From assembly GCA_903941145.1 (NCBI GenBank), contig CAJANQ010000394.1, forward strand, positions 1 to 10,257: a DNA stretch of 10,257 nt, in the 5' to 3' direction. This document shows positions 1 to 7,616 of the stretch, one piece after another. Below the pieces are notes generated by a model, which saw only the letters and a list, made by a program, of their open reading frames with translations, made no database searches and was not told the DNA's origin. Numbering within the stretch: position 1 is the stretch's first letter; each line of letters begins with the position of its first letter. A program made the position numbers and the translations under genes. The DNA comes from an uncultured Actinomycetes bacterium (lineage in GTDB: Bacteria; Actinomycetota; Acidimicrobiia; Acidimicrobiales; Microtrichaceae).

Positions 1-31
1 CCTCGATGGTGACGTCGAAGCAGTCGGTCAT
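1..31 (-). CDS. N-terminal fragment of an unidentified protein, cut by the window edge
   Basis: Reading leftward from an ATG at 31-29, the frame gives MTDCFDVTIE and runs open to the window edge. The ATG lies exactly six bases after GGTACGTT, the same layout as at the pepN start, which supports a real leaderless start. Ten residues do not identify a family. The pattern faintly recalls the start of enoyl-CoA hydratase (crotonase) proteins, but this cannot be claimed. The gene is divergent from the FIST gene at 208. Confidence 0.5.
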   Translation of the reverse strand, partial: MTDCFDVTIE

Positions 32-37
32 GCGGCG

Positions 38-45
38 AACGTACC
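38..45 (-). promoter_or_regulatory. Predicted leaderless -10 promoter of the left-edge gene
   Basis: The minus strand reads GGTACGTT-CGCCGC-ATG. TACGTT fits the TANNNT -10 consensus. A six-base gap places the expected transcription start at or next to the ATG, and no SD lies in between. No TTGACA-like -35 is visible. The same GGTACG(A/T)T-N6-start layout occurs before pepN at 3828-3842. Confidence 0.45.
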
Positions 46-102
46 ACCGGCCCAGCCGGACCCGACCGGCCCGGACCCTGAGCGCCCTGACGGTCGTCCG
101 GC

Positions 103-121
103 ACCTTTCTGCGAGGAAGGT
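103..121. other. Imperfect inverted repeat next to the sigma-28-like promoter
   Basis: ACCTTTCTGCGAGGAAGGT forms a 7-bp stem (103-109 with 115-121, one T-G wobble) around a 5-base centre. It ends exactly one base before the -35 element of the predicted FIST promoter. It could be an operator for a dimeric regulator or only a chance dyad. No known operator family is recognised. Confidence 0.25.
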
Positions 122-148
122 TCAGGTTTCCCACGCACCGGCCGATTG
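122..148 (+). promoter_or_regulatory. Predicted sigma-28 (FliA/WhiG-type) promoter
   Basis: TCAGGTTT (122-129), an 11-base spacer, then GCCGATTG (141-148). The established sigma-28 consensus is TAAAGTTT-N11-GCCGATAA. Here 6 of 8 bases match in each half, including the GTTT and GCCGAT cores, with the exact spacing. GTTT is uncommon in this GC-rich sequence. Initiation would fall near 155, giving a leader of about 53 nt before the FIST ATG at 208. The call rests on one site, with no flagellar gene in view. Confidence 0.55.
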
Positions 149-207
149 ATGTCCGGACGAACAGCGCAGACGACCGACGGCGCGGACAACAGATCGAGGG
201 CGAACAC

Positions 208-1416
208 ATGACGACAGCTGCAGGCGGGCAGGCCGCATGGGTCCGGGTGGGCCACTCCACGGCCGAGGACTCCGCCACCGCGGCGACCGAGGCCACCACA
301 CTGGCCGTCAAGGGCGCCGACGCCCAGCTCGTGGTCGTGTTCGTGTCCAAGGGTCATGACCTCGACGTCGTGGCCAGCACCGTGGACGAGCAGTCGGGAC
401 CGGCCCTGGTCGTCGGGGCCTCGACCGCCGGCGAGGTGTTCACCGACGGCCCGGCCGACGCCTCGGTGGTCGTCATGGCCCTCGGCGGCGACGGGTTCTC
501 CGTGGCGACCGGGCTCGGCATCAGCGAGGACGCCCAGGACCCTGCGGCGGACCTCACGAACGTCTCGCTCCGTGACGCGGCCTTCGCCGCGGCGGACTGC
601 GTCAACCAGGTCGAGCGGCGCGAGCACACCGTGCTCCTGCTCCTCGCCGACGGGCTCGTCGGCGACCAGATGGAGGTGGTGCGGGGGGCCTACGAGCAGG
701 CGGGCGCCAGCATCCCGCTCGTCGGCGGCTGCGCCGGCGACGACCTCGACATGCTGCAGACGTTCCAGATCTTCGGCGACAAGGTCCACTGTGGCGCGGT
801 GGTCGCCGCCGCCATCTCCTCGGACCGGCCCATCGGCATCGGAGTCCGCCACGGCTGGGAGCCGGTGGGCGAGTCGATGCTCGTGACCGCCTCCCAAGGG
901 GTGGTCGTCAGCACACTGGACGACCGACCTGCGCTCGACGTGTACCTGGACCGGTTCGACGCGCCGGCCGAGGTGCGCAACAACCTCGACGCGTTCATCG
1001 ACTTTGCCGTGACCCGGCCGCTGGGCATCCGGCGACGGGACCGCATGGAGATCCGCTACGTGGGTGGCGCCGACTTCGAGGCGCGCACGCTCCAGTGCAT
1101 CGCCGAGGTCCCCGCCGGTGGTCTGGCCTGGACCATGACGGGCGACGCCGAGACTGTGCTCGGCGCCACCGACGACGCCTGCACCGAAGCCATCGAGGCC
1201 CTTGGCGGCGCCGACCCGCTCGGGCTCATGGTGTTCGACTGCATCGCCCGCAGGTCGGTGCTGACCGACGAGGGCGACCACGACGAGGTGGCCCGGATGC
1301 GGGTCCACGCCGGCGACGCACCGGTGGCCGGCTTCTACACCTACGGGGAGATCGCCCGGACCCGCGGTGCGGGCGGCTTCCACAACCAGACCCTCGTCGC
1401 CCTGGCCCTGGGCTGA
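208..1416 (+). CDS. FIST-domain sensory protein (FIST_N + FIST_C)
   Basis: A 402-residue cytoplasmic protein with no signal peptide or membrane segment. The N-terminal FIST domain (about 35-230) shows the VVGASTAGE stretch (68-76) and LVGGCAGDD (171-179). The C-terminal FIST_C domain (about 240-398) ends with the family hallmarks GFYTYGE (375-381) and FHNQT (391-395). Length and order match stand-alone FIST proteins. FIST domains are ligand-sensing modules found with chemotaxis receptors, histidine kinases and GGDEF/EAL enzymes; the NosP subgroup binds haem and nitric oxide. Whether this one binds haem cannot be read from the sequence, although several histidines are available (H16, H50, H140, H194, H215, H392). 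The ATG at 208 is preceded by a GAGGG SD-like run. The c-di-GMP enzyme starts 22 nt downstream on the same strand, so the pair is probably co-transcribed from the sigma-28-like promoter, with FIST as its sensor or regulator. Confidence 0.9.
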   Translation: MTTAAGGQAAWVRVGHSTAEDSATAATEATTLAVKGADAQLVVVFVSKGHDLDVVASTVDEQSGPALVVGASTAGEVFTDGPADASVVVMALGGDGFSVATGLGISEDAQDPAADLTNVSLRDAAFAAADCVNQVERREHTVLLLLADGLVGDQMEVVRGAYEQAGASIPLVGGCAGDDLDMLQTFQIFGDKVHCGAVVAAAISSDRPIGIGVRHGWEPVGESMLVTASQGVVVSTLDDRPALDVYLDRFDAPAEVRNNLDAFIDFAVTRPLGIRRRDRMEIRYVGGADFEARTLQCIAEVPAGGLAWTMTGDAETVLGATDDACTEAIEALGGADPLGLMVFDCIARRSVLTDEGDHDEVARMRVHAGDAPVAGFYTYGEIARTRGAGGFHNQTLVALALG

Positions 1417-1438
1417 CCCGACCCCCGCCACCTCCCCC

Positions 1439-3802
1439 GTGCACGACTCCTCCTGGTCCCTCCACACGCTCGCCGAGTTCCTCTCGGTGTTCTCGCCCGA
1501 CGGCGACCAGGACGTGCTGCGTCTTGCGGTGGACCGGGCGGCCGAGGCGTTCGACGCCGAGGTCGCCGTCGTCCTGCACGAGGACGGCACGGTCCAACGG
1601 TCGATCGGACTGAACGGACGGGACCTCGACCAGCTGGCGGCGTCGCAGGCCGAGCGGCCCGACCACCTCCGGCTGGCCGGCGACGCGCTCTCCCTCCTGT
1701 GGGCGCCCGTCGACGAGCACGCAGTGCTGACCATCGGCCGGTTCCACCACCGGTTCGACTCCGAGGAACGGGCGCTCTTCCGGGCCATGGCCCGGTCGAT
1801 GACCCTGAGCCTCCGGCTGGTCGGCGCGGTCGAGGCCGAGCGGGCCGCCCGCGAGCTCTCGGAGCAGCAGGCCTCCGAGGTCGCCCGGCTCCTGACCGAG
1901 CTCCAGGCCCGCACGGCGATCATGAACCAGCTGGAGCGCATCCAGCGGGCGATCTCGGTGCGACGGCCGACGAAGGAGATCCTGGACGCCGTAACCACGG
2001 GGGCGATGAGCCACCTGGGCGCACAGGCCGCTGGTCTCTTCCTCGAGGACGAGTCCCGGCCCGAGGTCGGGATCCTCTTCTGCGTCGCCGGCGAGGGCAC
2101 CTCCGACGAGATGCACCACGAGATCGCCGACCGGGAGCACCCGGCACGCCTGGCGGTCGCCACCAACGGCGTCGTCGTGGTCGAGTCCGACACGCCCCCG
2201 ATCCCTGGCACCGCCGGGGGGAGCGGCGCGATCTCGGTCCTGGCCGCACCGGTCCACCGCAACGGCGCCCCGGTCGGCGCCCTGGTCGTGCAGGCGGGCG
2301 GCGACGGCGGGCGGTTCGACACCGAGGCGGTCGAGATCGCCACGACCTTCGCCGACCACGCCTCCCTTGCGCTCAACGACGCCAGCGCCATGGAGGCCAT
2401 CCGGCTGGCGCTCGCCGAGGCCGTCCACCAGGCGACCCACGACGCCCTCACCGGGCTGGCCAACCGCCACCGGGTAACCCAGGAGCTCAACCGGCTGCTC
2501 GACGCCTCCCGGCACTCGCCGGTGCCGCACCCGGTCACCGTGCTGTTCGTCGACATCGACCGGTTCAAGCAGGTCAACGACGCCCACGGGCACGCGGTCG
2601 GCGACGAGCTCCTCAAGGGCGTCGCCGAGCGGCTCCGGCGCCACGTCCGGGACCAGGACCTGGTCGGCCGTCTCGCCGGCGACGAGTTCGTACTCATCGT
2701 CGACGGCCGCGGCCTCTCCGAGGGTCGGCAGCTGGCCCAGCGGCTGGTGGCCGAGCTGGCCGAGCCGCTCGAGATCGGCAACCTGGCCATCGTCCCGTCG
2801 ATCAGCGTGGGCGTGGCCGAGGCCGCACCCACCGACGACGCCGAGGCCGCGCTCTCGAGCGCGGACCTTGCCATGTACCGGGCCAAGCAGCGCGGCCGTG
2901 GCCGGTTCGAGCTGTTCGACCAGGCCCTGCGCGAGTCCGCCCGCCGGCGGGCCAGCGCCGAGTCCGACCTCCGCCGGGCCATCGACGACGAGCAGTTCGT
3001 CGTCCACTACCAGCCCTCGGTCCGCCTGCTCGACCGCCGGGTCGTCGGCGTCGAGGCCCTGGTGCGCTGGGAGCACCCCACCCGCGGCATGGTGCGTCCC
3101 GACGAGTTCATCCCGGTCGCCGAGGAGACCGGCGTCATCACCGAGATCGACAACTTCGTGCTCCGTGAGGCCTGCCGACAGGTGGCCGAGTGGGGACGGG
3201 TCGAGCCGTCGATGGCCAACATGTCGCTCTCGGTCAACGTGTCGGCACGGCAGTTCAACGACCCCAAGCTGCCGGGCGCCGTCCGTGCCGCCCTCGACGC
3301 CTCCGGCCTGCGGGCCGAGCAGCTCTACCTGGAGATCACCGAGAGCGTGATGATGGAGGACGCCGCGTCGAGCCCCACCCTGGCCGACCTCGGCGAGATG
3401 GGGATCCGGCTGGCGGTCGACGACTTCGGCACCGGCTACTCGTCGCTCCGGTACCTCCGACAGTTCCCGGTCGGGCTCCTGAAGATCGACCGGTCGTTCG
3501 TGGACGGGCTCGGCATCGAGCACGAGGACGAGGTCATCATCAGCACCGTCATCGGGCTGGCCCGTTCGCTCGGCATCGCCGTGGTGGCCGAGGGCGTCGA
3601 GACCGAGCCCCAGCTCCAGCACCTCACCGCCATGGGCTGCGACTTCGCCCAGGGCTACCTGTTCGGCCGCCCCCGTGCGGCCGCCGAGGTCCGGATGATG
3701 GTCATGGGCATCGACGCCCGGGCCGACATCGAGGAGCGCCACGGCCTCCAGGGCGGCGCGCCCGCACCGAGCGCCGACGCCGACGACGCACGCGGCAGCT
3801 GA
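1439..3802 (+). CDS. GAF-GGDEF-EAL bifunctional c-di-GMP synthase/phosphodiesterase
   Basis: A 787-residue soluble protein. In order: a GAF-like segment (about 1-125), a charged helical linker (about 125-175), a second GAF-like domain (about 170-325), GGDEF (about 330-500) and EAL (about 510-755). The GGDEF domain has HDALTGLANR from 334, the metal Asp 372 in FVDIDRFK, and AGDEF at 413-417 in place of GGDEF, a variant compatible with cyclase activity. RDQD at 404-407, five residues upstream, is an intact product-inhibition I-site. The EAL domain has EAL (539-541), the Asn of SVNVSARQF, the Glu of LEITES, the Asp pair 661-662 in DDFGTGYSSL, the Lys of LKIDRSF, and AEGVE and QGYLFGRP. Both activities are therefore plausible; which dominates in vivo is unknown. 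The GTG at 1439 is chosen because the upstream in-frame GTG at 1367 would overlap the FIST gene and add 24 low-complexity residues. No clear SD precedes it, so translation may be coupled to FIST. Confidence 0.93.
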   Translation: MHDSSWSLHTLAEFLSVFSPDGDQDVLRLAVDRAAEAFDAEVAVVLHEDGTVQRSIGLNGRDLDQLAASQAERPDHLRLAGDALSLLWAPVDEHAVLTIGRFHHRFDSEERALFRAMARSMTLSLRLVGAVEAERAARELSEQQASEVARLLTELQARTAIMNQLERIQRAISVRRPTKEILDAVTTGAMSHLGAQAAGLFLEDESRPEVGILFCVAGEGTSDEMHHEIADREHPARLAVATNGVVVVESDTPPIPGTAGGSGAISVLAAPVHRNGAPVGALVVQAGGDGGRFDTEAVEIATTFADHASLALNDASAMEAIRLALAEAVHQATHDALTGLANRHRVTQELNRLLDASRHSPVPHPVTVLFVDIDRFKQVNDAHGHAVGDELLKGVAERLRRHVRDQDLVGRLAGDEFVLIVDGRGLSEGRQLAQRLVAELAEPLEIGNLAIVPSISVGVAEAAPTDDAEAALSSADLAMYRAKQRGRGRFELFDQALRESARRRASAESDLRRAIDDEQFVVHYQPSVRLLDRRVVGVEALVRWEHPTRGMVRPDEFIPVAEETGVITEIDNFVLREACRQVAEWGRVEPSMANMSLSVNVSARQFNDPKLPGAVRAALDASGLRAEQLYLEITESVMMEDAASSPTLADLGEMGIRLAVDDFGTGYSSLRYLRQFPVGLLKIDRSFVDGLGIEHEDEVIISTVIGLARSLGIAVVAEGVETEPQLQHLTAMGCDFAQGYLFGRPRAAAEVRMMVMGIDARADIEERHGLQGGAPAPSADADDARGS

Positions 3803-3827
3803 GCCGGCGGGCCGGTGCCGGAACGTC

Positions 3828-3835
3828 GGTACGAT
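3828..3835 (+). promoter_or_regulatory. Predicted leaderless -10 promoter of pepN
   Basis: GGTACGAT is followed by six bases (CCGGCC) and the GTG at 3842. TACGAT fits TANNNT, and the spacing puts initiation at the start codon itself, so the mRNA would be leaderless. No convincing -35 is seen in the GC-rich upstream bases. The site lies in the 39-nt gap after the GGDEF-EAL gene, implying that pepN is transcribed on its own, and it matches the layout at 38-45 on the other strand. Confidence 0.55.
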
Positions 3836-3841
3836 CCGGCC

Positions 3842-6391
3842 GTGAACTCCGACGCCGACCACCGTCTGCCCCGCACCGTCCTGCCCCACCGCTACGAGGT
3901 CGAGTGGGACGTCGACACCACGGCTGCGACCTTCTCCGGGACCGTCATGGTCGAGGCCGACGTGGTCGAGACGTGCGACGCGGTGGTCCTGCACTCCGTG
4001 GGCCTGGACGTCACCGCGGCCTGGATCGAGCGTGACGGGGCCCGCACCGACGTCGACGTCGAGCACCTCGAGGACCTTGAGCAGGTGCGGCTCGTCCCCG
4101 CCGCGCCGCTGGACCCCGGGCCGGTCGAGCTCCACCTGGCCTTCGGGGCGCCGCTCGGCGAGCACCTGACCGGCCTCTACCGCTCGACGACGGAGCTCGA
4201 CGGCCGCGAGCACACGCTCGCCGTCACGCAGTTCGAGGCCACGCACGCACGCCGGGCGTTCCCGTGCTTCGACGAGCCCGAGTTCAAGGCCGCGTTCGGG
4301 ATCACCGTCGTCGTGGGGAAGGACGAGGTCGCGGTCTCCAACGCCGCAGAGGTCTCCCGCAGCGCCGCCGGCGACGGCAGGGTGCGTGTGTGTTTCGCCG
4401 ACACGGTCGTCATGTCGACCTACCTCGTCGCACTGGTCGTCGGGCCGTTCGAGGCGACGGCGCCCCGCATGGTCGAGTGCGCCGCCGGGCCGGTCCCGCT
4501 GCGGGTCGTGCACCTCCCCGGCCAGGGGCACCTGTGCGAGTTCTCGCTCGACGTCGCCGAGTCCGCGCTGCGGTACTTCGAGGACTACTACGGGCTCCCC
4601 TACCCCGGCGACAAGGTCGACCTGGTGGCGGTCCCCGACTTTGCGTTCGGCGCCATGGAGAACCTGGGCTGCATCACGTTCCGCGAGGTGCTGCTGCTCG
4701 TCGACCCGGAGCGGGCAACCCGGCCCGAGCTCCAGCGGGTGGCCGACGTCGTGGCCCACGAGCTGGCCCACATGTGGTTCGGCGACCTGGTGACGATGCG
4801 CTGGTGGAACGGCATCTGGCTCAACGAGGCGTTCGCCACGTTCATGGAGATCATGGCGAGCGACCAGTTCCGTCCGTCCTGGGAGGTCTGGACGCACTTC
4901 GGCCTGCTCCGCACCGCGGCGTTCGACACCGACGCCCTCACCTCGACCCGGCCCATCGAGTACGAGGTCGTCACCGCCGAGGACGCCGAGGGGATGTTCG
5001 ACATCCTCACCTACGAGAAGGGCGCGTCGGTCGTCCGGATGCTCGAGCAGTACGTCGGCGCCGAGCCGTTCCGCAGGGGCATCGCCGCCTACCTGGCGCG
5101 CCACGCGTGGGGGAACACCGAGACCACCGACCTGTGGGACGCCGTCGAGGCTGCGACCGGCGAACCGGTGCGCCGGATCATGGACGAGTGGATCTTCCAC
5201 GGCGGCCACCCGGTCGTGCAGGTGTCCGCCGACGGACCCGTCGTCCGGCTCGCACAGCGCCGGGCCGCCTACCGGGCCGTCGACGGGGTCGAGCCGGCGG
5301 CCGGGCGCCGCTGGCCGGTGCCGATGGTCCTGACCGTGGGCACCACGGACGGCGCCACCACCGAGGTGCGGGTCCTGCTCGAGGACGACACCGAGGTCGA
5401 GGCTCCCGGCGACGTCGCCTGGGTCGTGGCCAACACGGGTGCCGCCGGGTTCTACCGGTGTGAGCTCTCCGACCCGCTCCGGCGGGCGCTCGCCGGCGCC
5501 GACGGCCACCGGCCGGACCGCCCCGCCATCGAACGGTTCGCGCTGGTCGACGACACGTGGGCCGCGCTGCTCGCCGGCACCGCGACGGCGAACGACGTGG
5601 TCGACCTGTTCGGGTGGGCGGCCGACGGCGAGGACGACCCCGCTGTGTGGCGCCGTCTGTCCCGGGTCGCCCGAGAGCTGCACGAGCTGGCCGGACCCGA
5701 CCACGCGGCCACCGTCGAGGAGCTCGTCCGCACTGCCGCCCGTCCCGCGCTCGCGGCCGCCGAGGCTGCCGTCGCGACGGAGCCGGCCGACCCCGCGGCC
5801 CGCGAGACCCGTGAGGTCCTGTTCACGCTGCTCGGCACCGTCGGCGCCGACGCCGAGGTCCGCGACCGGGCCCGGGTGCTGTGGGACGACCCGGAGGACG
5901 CCGCGCTGCAGGCCGCCGCGCTGCACGTGGTGGCGTCGACCGCGACCGTCGAGGAGCACGCCGAGGTCGAACGGCGCTGGCGCAGCGCCCCGACCCCCCA
6001 GGACGAGCAGCGGTTCCTGCACGCACTGGCCGAGACCGACCAGGTGGCCCTGTTCGTGCGGACCCTTGGGATCGCGGTGACCGACGTCCGCACCCAGGAC
6101 GCCCCCTACCTGCTGCGTCAGATGCTGGCCCACCCCACCCTGGGCGGGCGGGCCTGGGACGAGGTCGAGTCCCAGTGGTCGGCGCTCATGGACGAGTTCG
6201 CACCGGTGAGCGTGCCGCGCATGCTCGAGGGCGTCCGGCACCTGACCGACCCGGCACAGGCCGCCCGGGTCGTGGCGTTCCTGGCCGAGCACCCGCTGCC
6301 GGTGGCCGGCCAGCAGGTCGACCAGCACCTCGAGCGGATGCGGGTGAACGTCGTGGTCGCCGCCGCGGTCCGCTCGGAGCTGTCGGACTAG
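3842..6391 (+). CDS. pepN: Aminopeptidase N, M1 family zinc metallopeptidase
   Basis: An 849-residue cytoplasmic enzyme that removes N-terminal amino acids from peptides in protein turnover. The N-terminal beta domain carries the M1 signature ATHARRAFPCFDEPEFKAAF. The catalytic domain has the substrate-binding GAMEN at 270-274, the zinc motif HELAH at 306-310 (ligands H306 and H310, general base E307), the third ligand E329 in WLNEAF eighteen residues after H310, and the transition-state tyrosine Y391 in TYEKGA. The C-terminal half (about 510-840) resembles the helical ERAP1-type domain of actinobacterial PepN. Full length for the family; no signal peptide. The GTG at 3842 is preferred over the in-frame GTG at 3815 because a TACGAT box sits six bases before it and the longer start would span that promoter. 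It converges with the amidohydrolase gene, leaving a 27-nt gap. Confidence 0.95.
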   Translation: MNSDADHRLPRTVLPHRYEVEWDVDTTAATFSGTVMVEADVVETCDAVVLHSVGLDVTAAWIERDGARTDVDVEHLEDLEQVRLVPAAPLDPGPVELHLAFGAPLGEHLTGLYRSTTELDGREHTLAVTQFEATHARRAFPCFDEPEFKAAFGITVVVGKDEVAVSNAAEVSRSAAGDGRVRVCFADTVVMSTYLVALVVGPFEATAPRMVECAAGPVPLRVVHLPGQGHLCEFSLDVAESALRYFEDYYGLPYPGDKVDLVAVPDFAFGAMENLGCITFREVLLLVDPERATRPELQRVADVVAHELAHMWFGDLVTMRWWNGIWLNEAFATFMEIMASDQFRPSWEVWTHFGLLRTAAFDTDALTSTRPIEYEVVTAEDAEGMFDILTYEKGASVVRMLEQYVGAEPFRRGIAAYLARHAWGNTETTDLWDAVEAATGEPVRRIMDEWIFHGGHPVVQVSADGPVVRLAQRRAAYRAVDGVEPAAGRRWPVPMVLTVGTTDGATTEVRVLLEDDTEVEAPGDVAWVVANTGAAGFYRCELSDPLRRALAGADGHRPDRPAIERFALVDDTWAALLAGTATANDVVDLFGWAADGEDDPAVWRRLSRVARELHELAGPDHAATVEELVRTAARPALAAAEAAVATEPADPAARETREVLFTLLGTVGADAEVRDRARVLWDDPEDAALQAAALHVVASTATVEEHAEVERRWRSAPTPQDEQRFLHALAETDQVALFVRTLGIAVTDVRTQDAPYLLRQMLAHPTLGGRAWDEVESQWSALMDEFAPVSVPRMLEGVRHLTDPAQAARVVAFLAEHPLPVAGQQVDQHLERMRVNVVVAAAVRSELSD

Positions 6392-6427
6392 CCGCCGACC
6401 CTGCCCGACAGAGGTGGGTCAGCCGGC
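6391..6427. terminator. Weak hairpin between convergent genes
   Basis: GACCC (6397-6401) pairs with GGGTC (6416-6420) across a 14-base loop. An outer GCCG/CGGC pair (6391-6394 with 6424-6427) sits beyond a small internal loop. The structure covers the pepN stop and the end of the M20 gene. It has no T-run on either strand, so it is at best a poor bidirectional terminator. Confidence 0.25.
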
Positions 6428-7615
6428 GTTGCGCTCGAGGTAGGCGGTCGCCACTGCGGCGTGCAGCGCGACACCGGTCGTCATGGCGTCCTCGTGCAGG
6501 ACCATGCGGTTCGAGTGGCACGCCGGGGCGACGAACGGGTTCTCGTGCTCCGGCGGGCACACGCCCAGGTAGAGCATGGCGCCCGGCACGTTTTGGAGGA
6601 CGTAGGAGAAGTCCTCGGCGCCCATGACGGGTGCCGGCATCTCGACGACCTTGCCGGCGCCGAGCAGCTCGGTGGCCACCCCCGACGCGAACGACGCGAA
6701 CCCGGGGTCGTTGTGGGTCACCGGGTAGCCCTGGGCGATCTCGACGTCGGCGGTGCACCCGTGCGCCGCCGCGATGCCGTCGGCGACCTGCGAGATGCGC
6801 TCCCAGACCTCGTGGCGGGTGCGCTCGGACACCGCCCGGAGCGTGCCGACCAGCCGGGCCGACTCGGGGATGACGTTGTCGGTCGTGCCAGCCTCGAGCT
6901 GCGCGATGGTCAGCACCGCCGGGTCGAACACGTCGACGGTCCTCGTGACCATCTGCTGGAGCGCCAGCACGATCTCGCACGCGACCGGGACCGGGTCGAC
7001 CGCCCAGTGCGGCGTCGAGGCGTGGCCGCCACGCCCGTGGACCTTGATCTCGAGGACGTCGGCCGACGCCATGACCGGGCCGGCCTTCCACGCCACCATG
7101 CCGGACCACAGGTTGGGGGCGACGTGCAGCGCGAACGCAGCGTCGACCCCGTCGAGCACGCCCTCGCGGATCATGAGCGGGGCACCGCCGGGGCCCTCCT
7201 CGCCGGGCTGGAACATCAGCCGGACGCGGCCGGGAAGCTGGTCCTTGTTCGCGACCAGCAGCCGGGCGGCGCCGACCAGCATGGCGGTGTGGGCGTCGTG
7301 CCCGCAGGCGTGCATCGTGCCGTCGACCCGGCTGGCGAAGTCCAGGCCCGTGTCCTCGGGCATGGGGAGCGCGTCCATGTCGCCGCGGAGCAGCACGGTC
7401 GGACCGGGCCGGCCGCCCTCGATGTCGGCGACCACTGACGACAGCCGGTCGCCCGTGCGCACCGAGAGCCCGAGCGCCTCGAGCTGGTCGACCACGGCGG
7501 CCTGGGTGCGGGGCAGGTCCAGGCCGAGCTCGGGGTGCAGGTGCAGCTGGCGTCGCAGCTCGACCACGCCGGGAAGCAGGTCGGCCGCCGGGGCCAGAAG
7601 GTCGGTGAGCGCCAT
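6419..7615 (-). CDS. M20D-family amidohydrolase (N-acyl amino acid / hippurate hydrolase-like)
   Basis: A 398-residue cytoplasmic metallohydrolase of the family that includes hippurate hydrolase, N-acyl-L-amino acid amidohydrolase and the auxin-conjugate hydrolases. These cleave an amide bond to release an amino acid from an acyl group; the substrate here is not known. Visible landmarks are RRQLHLHPELG (21-31), LLRGDMDALPM (75-85), the metal-binding HACGHDAH with C104 and H106, PGEEGPGG with E139/E140, H164, the dimerisation-domain HGRGGHAS (193-200), MGAEDFSYVL (331-340) and H367 near the C-terminus. All expected M20D ligands are present and the length is normal. The ATG lies one base after the stop of the YhhN gene, with a GGAG SD five bases upstream inside that gene, so the two are translationally linked. 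It appears to be the last gene of the leftward operon. Confidence 0.92.
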   Translation of the reverse strand: MALTDLLAPAADLLPGVVELRRQLHLHPELGLDLPRTQAAVVDQLEALGLSVRTGDRLSSVVADIEGGRPGPTVLLRGDMDALPMPEDTGLDFASRVDGTMHACGHDAHTAMLVGAARLLVANKDQLPGRVRLMFQPGEEGPGGAPLMIREGVLDGVDAAFALHVAPNLWSGMVAWKAGPVMASADVLEIKVHGRGGHASTPHWAVDPVPVACEIVLALQQMVTRTVDVFDPAVLTIAQLEAGTTDNVIPESARLVGTLRAVSERTRHEVWERISQVADGIAAAHGCTADVEIAQGYPVTHNDPGFASFASGVATELLGAGKVVEMPAPVMGAEDFSYVLQNVPGAMLYLGVCPPEHENPFVAPACHSNRMVLHEDAMTTGVALHAAVATAYLERNAG

Positions 7616-7616
7616 G

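Noticed and set aside
56..78. Two copies of CCGGACCC fifteen bases apart
   Set aside because: Short, GC-rich and easily expected by chance; no third copy or symmetry.
1367..1438. Upstream GTG start for the GGDEF-EAL protein
   Set aside because: It would overlap the FIST gene by 50 bases and add 24 Ser/Pro/Ala-rich residues that look like out-of-frame FIST sequence. The GTG at 1439 gives a sensible N-terminus.
28..2982. A 984-codon minus-strand open frame across the FIST and GGDEF genes
   Set aside because: Arg/Ser-rich composition without motifs, antisense to two clear genes.
3815..3841. Upstream GTG start for PepN
   Set aside because: The extra nine codons would span the TACGAT promoter box, and the motif positions fit the M1 family well from the GTG at 3842.
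1226..6328. A 1700-codon open frame on the minus strand
   Set aside because: It lies opposite the GGDEF-EAL and pepN genes, which have complete recognised domains. Its protein is low-complexity and shows no family motif. Such long antisense frames are expected from GC-rich third positions.
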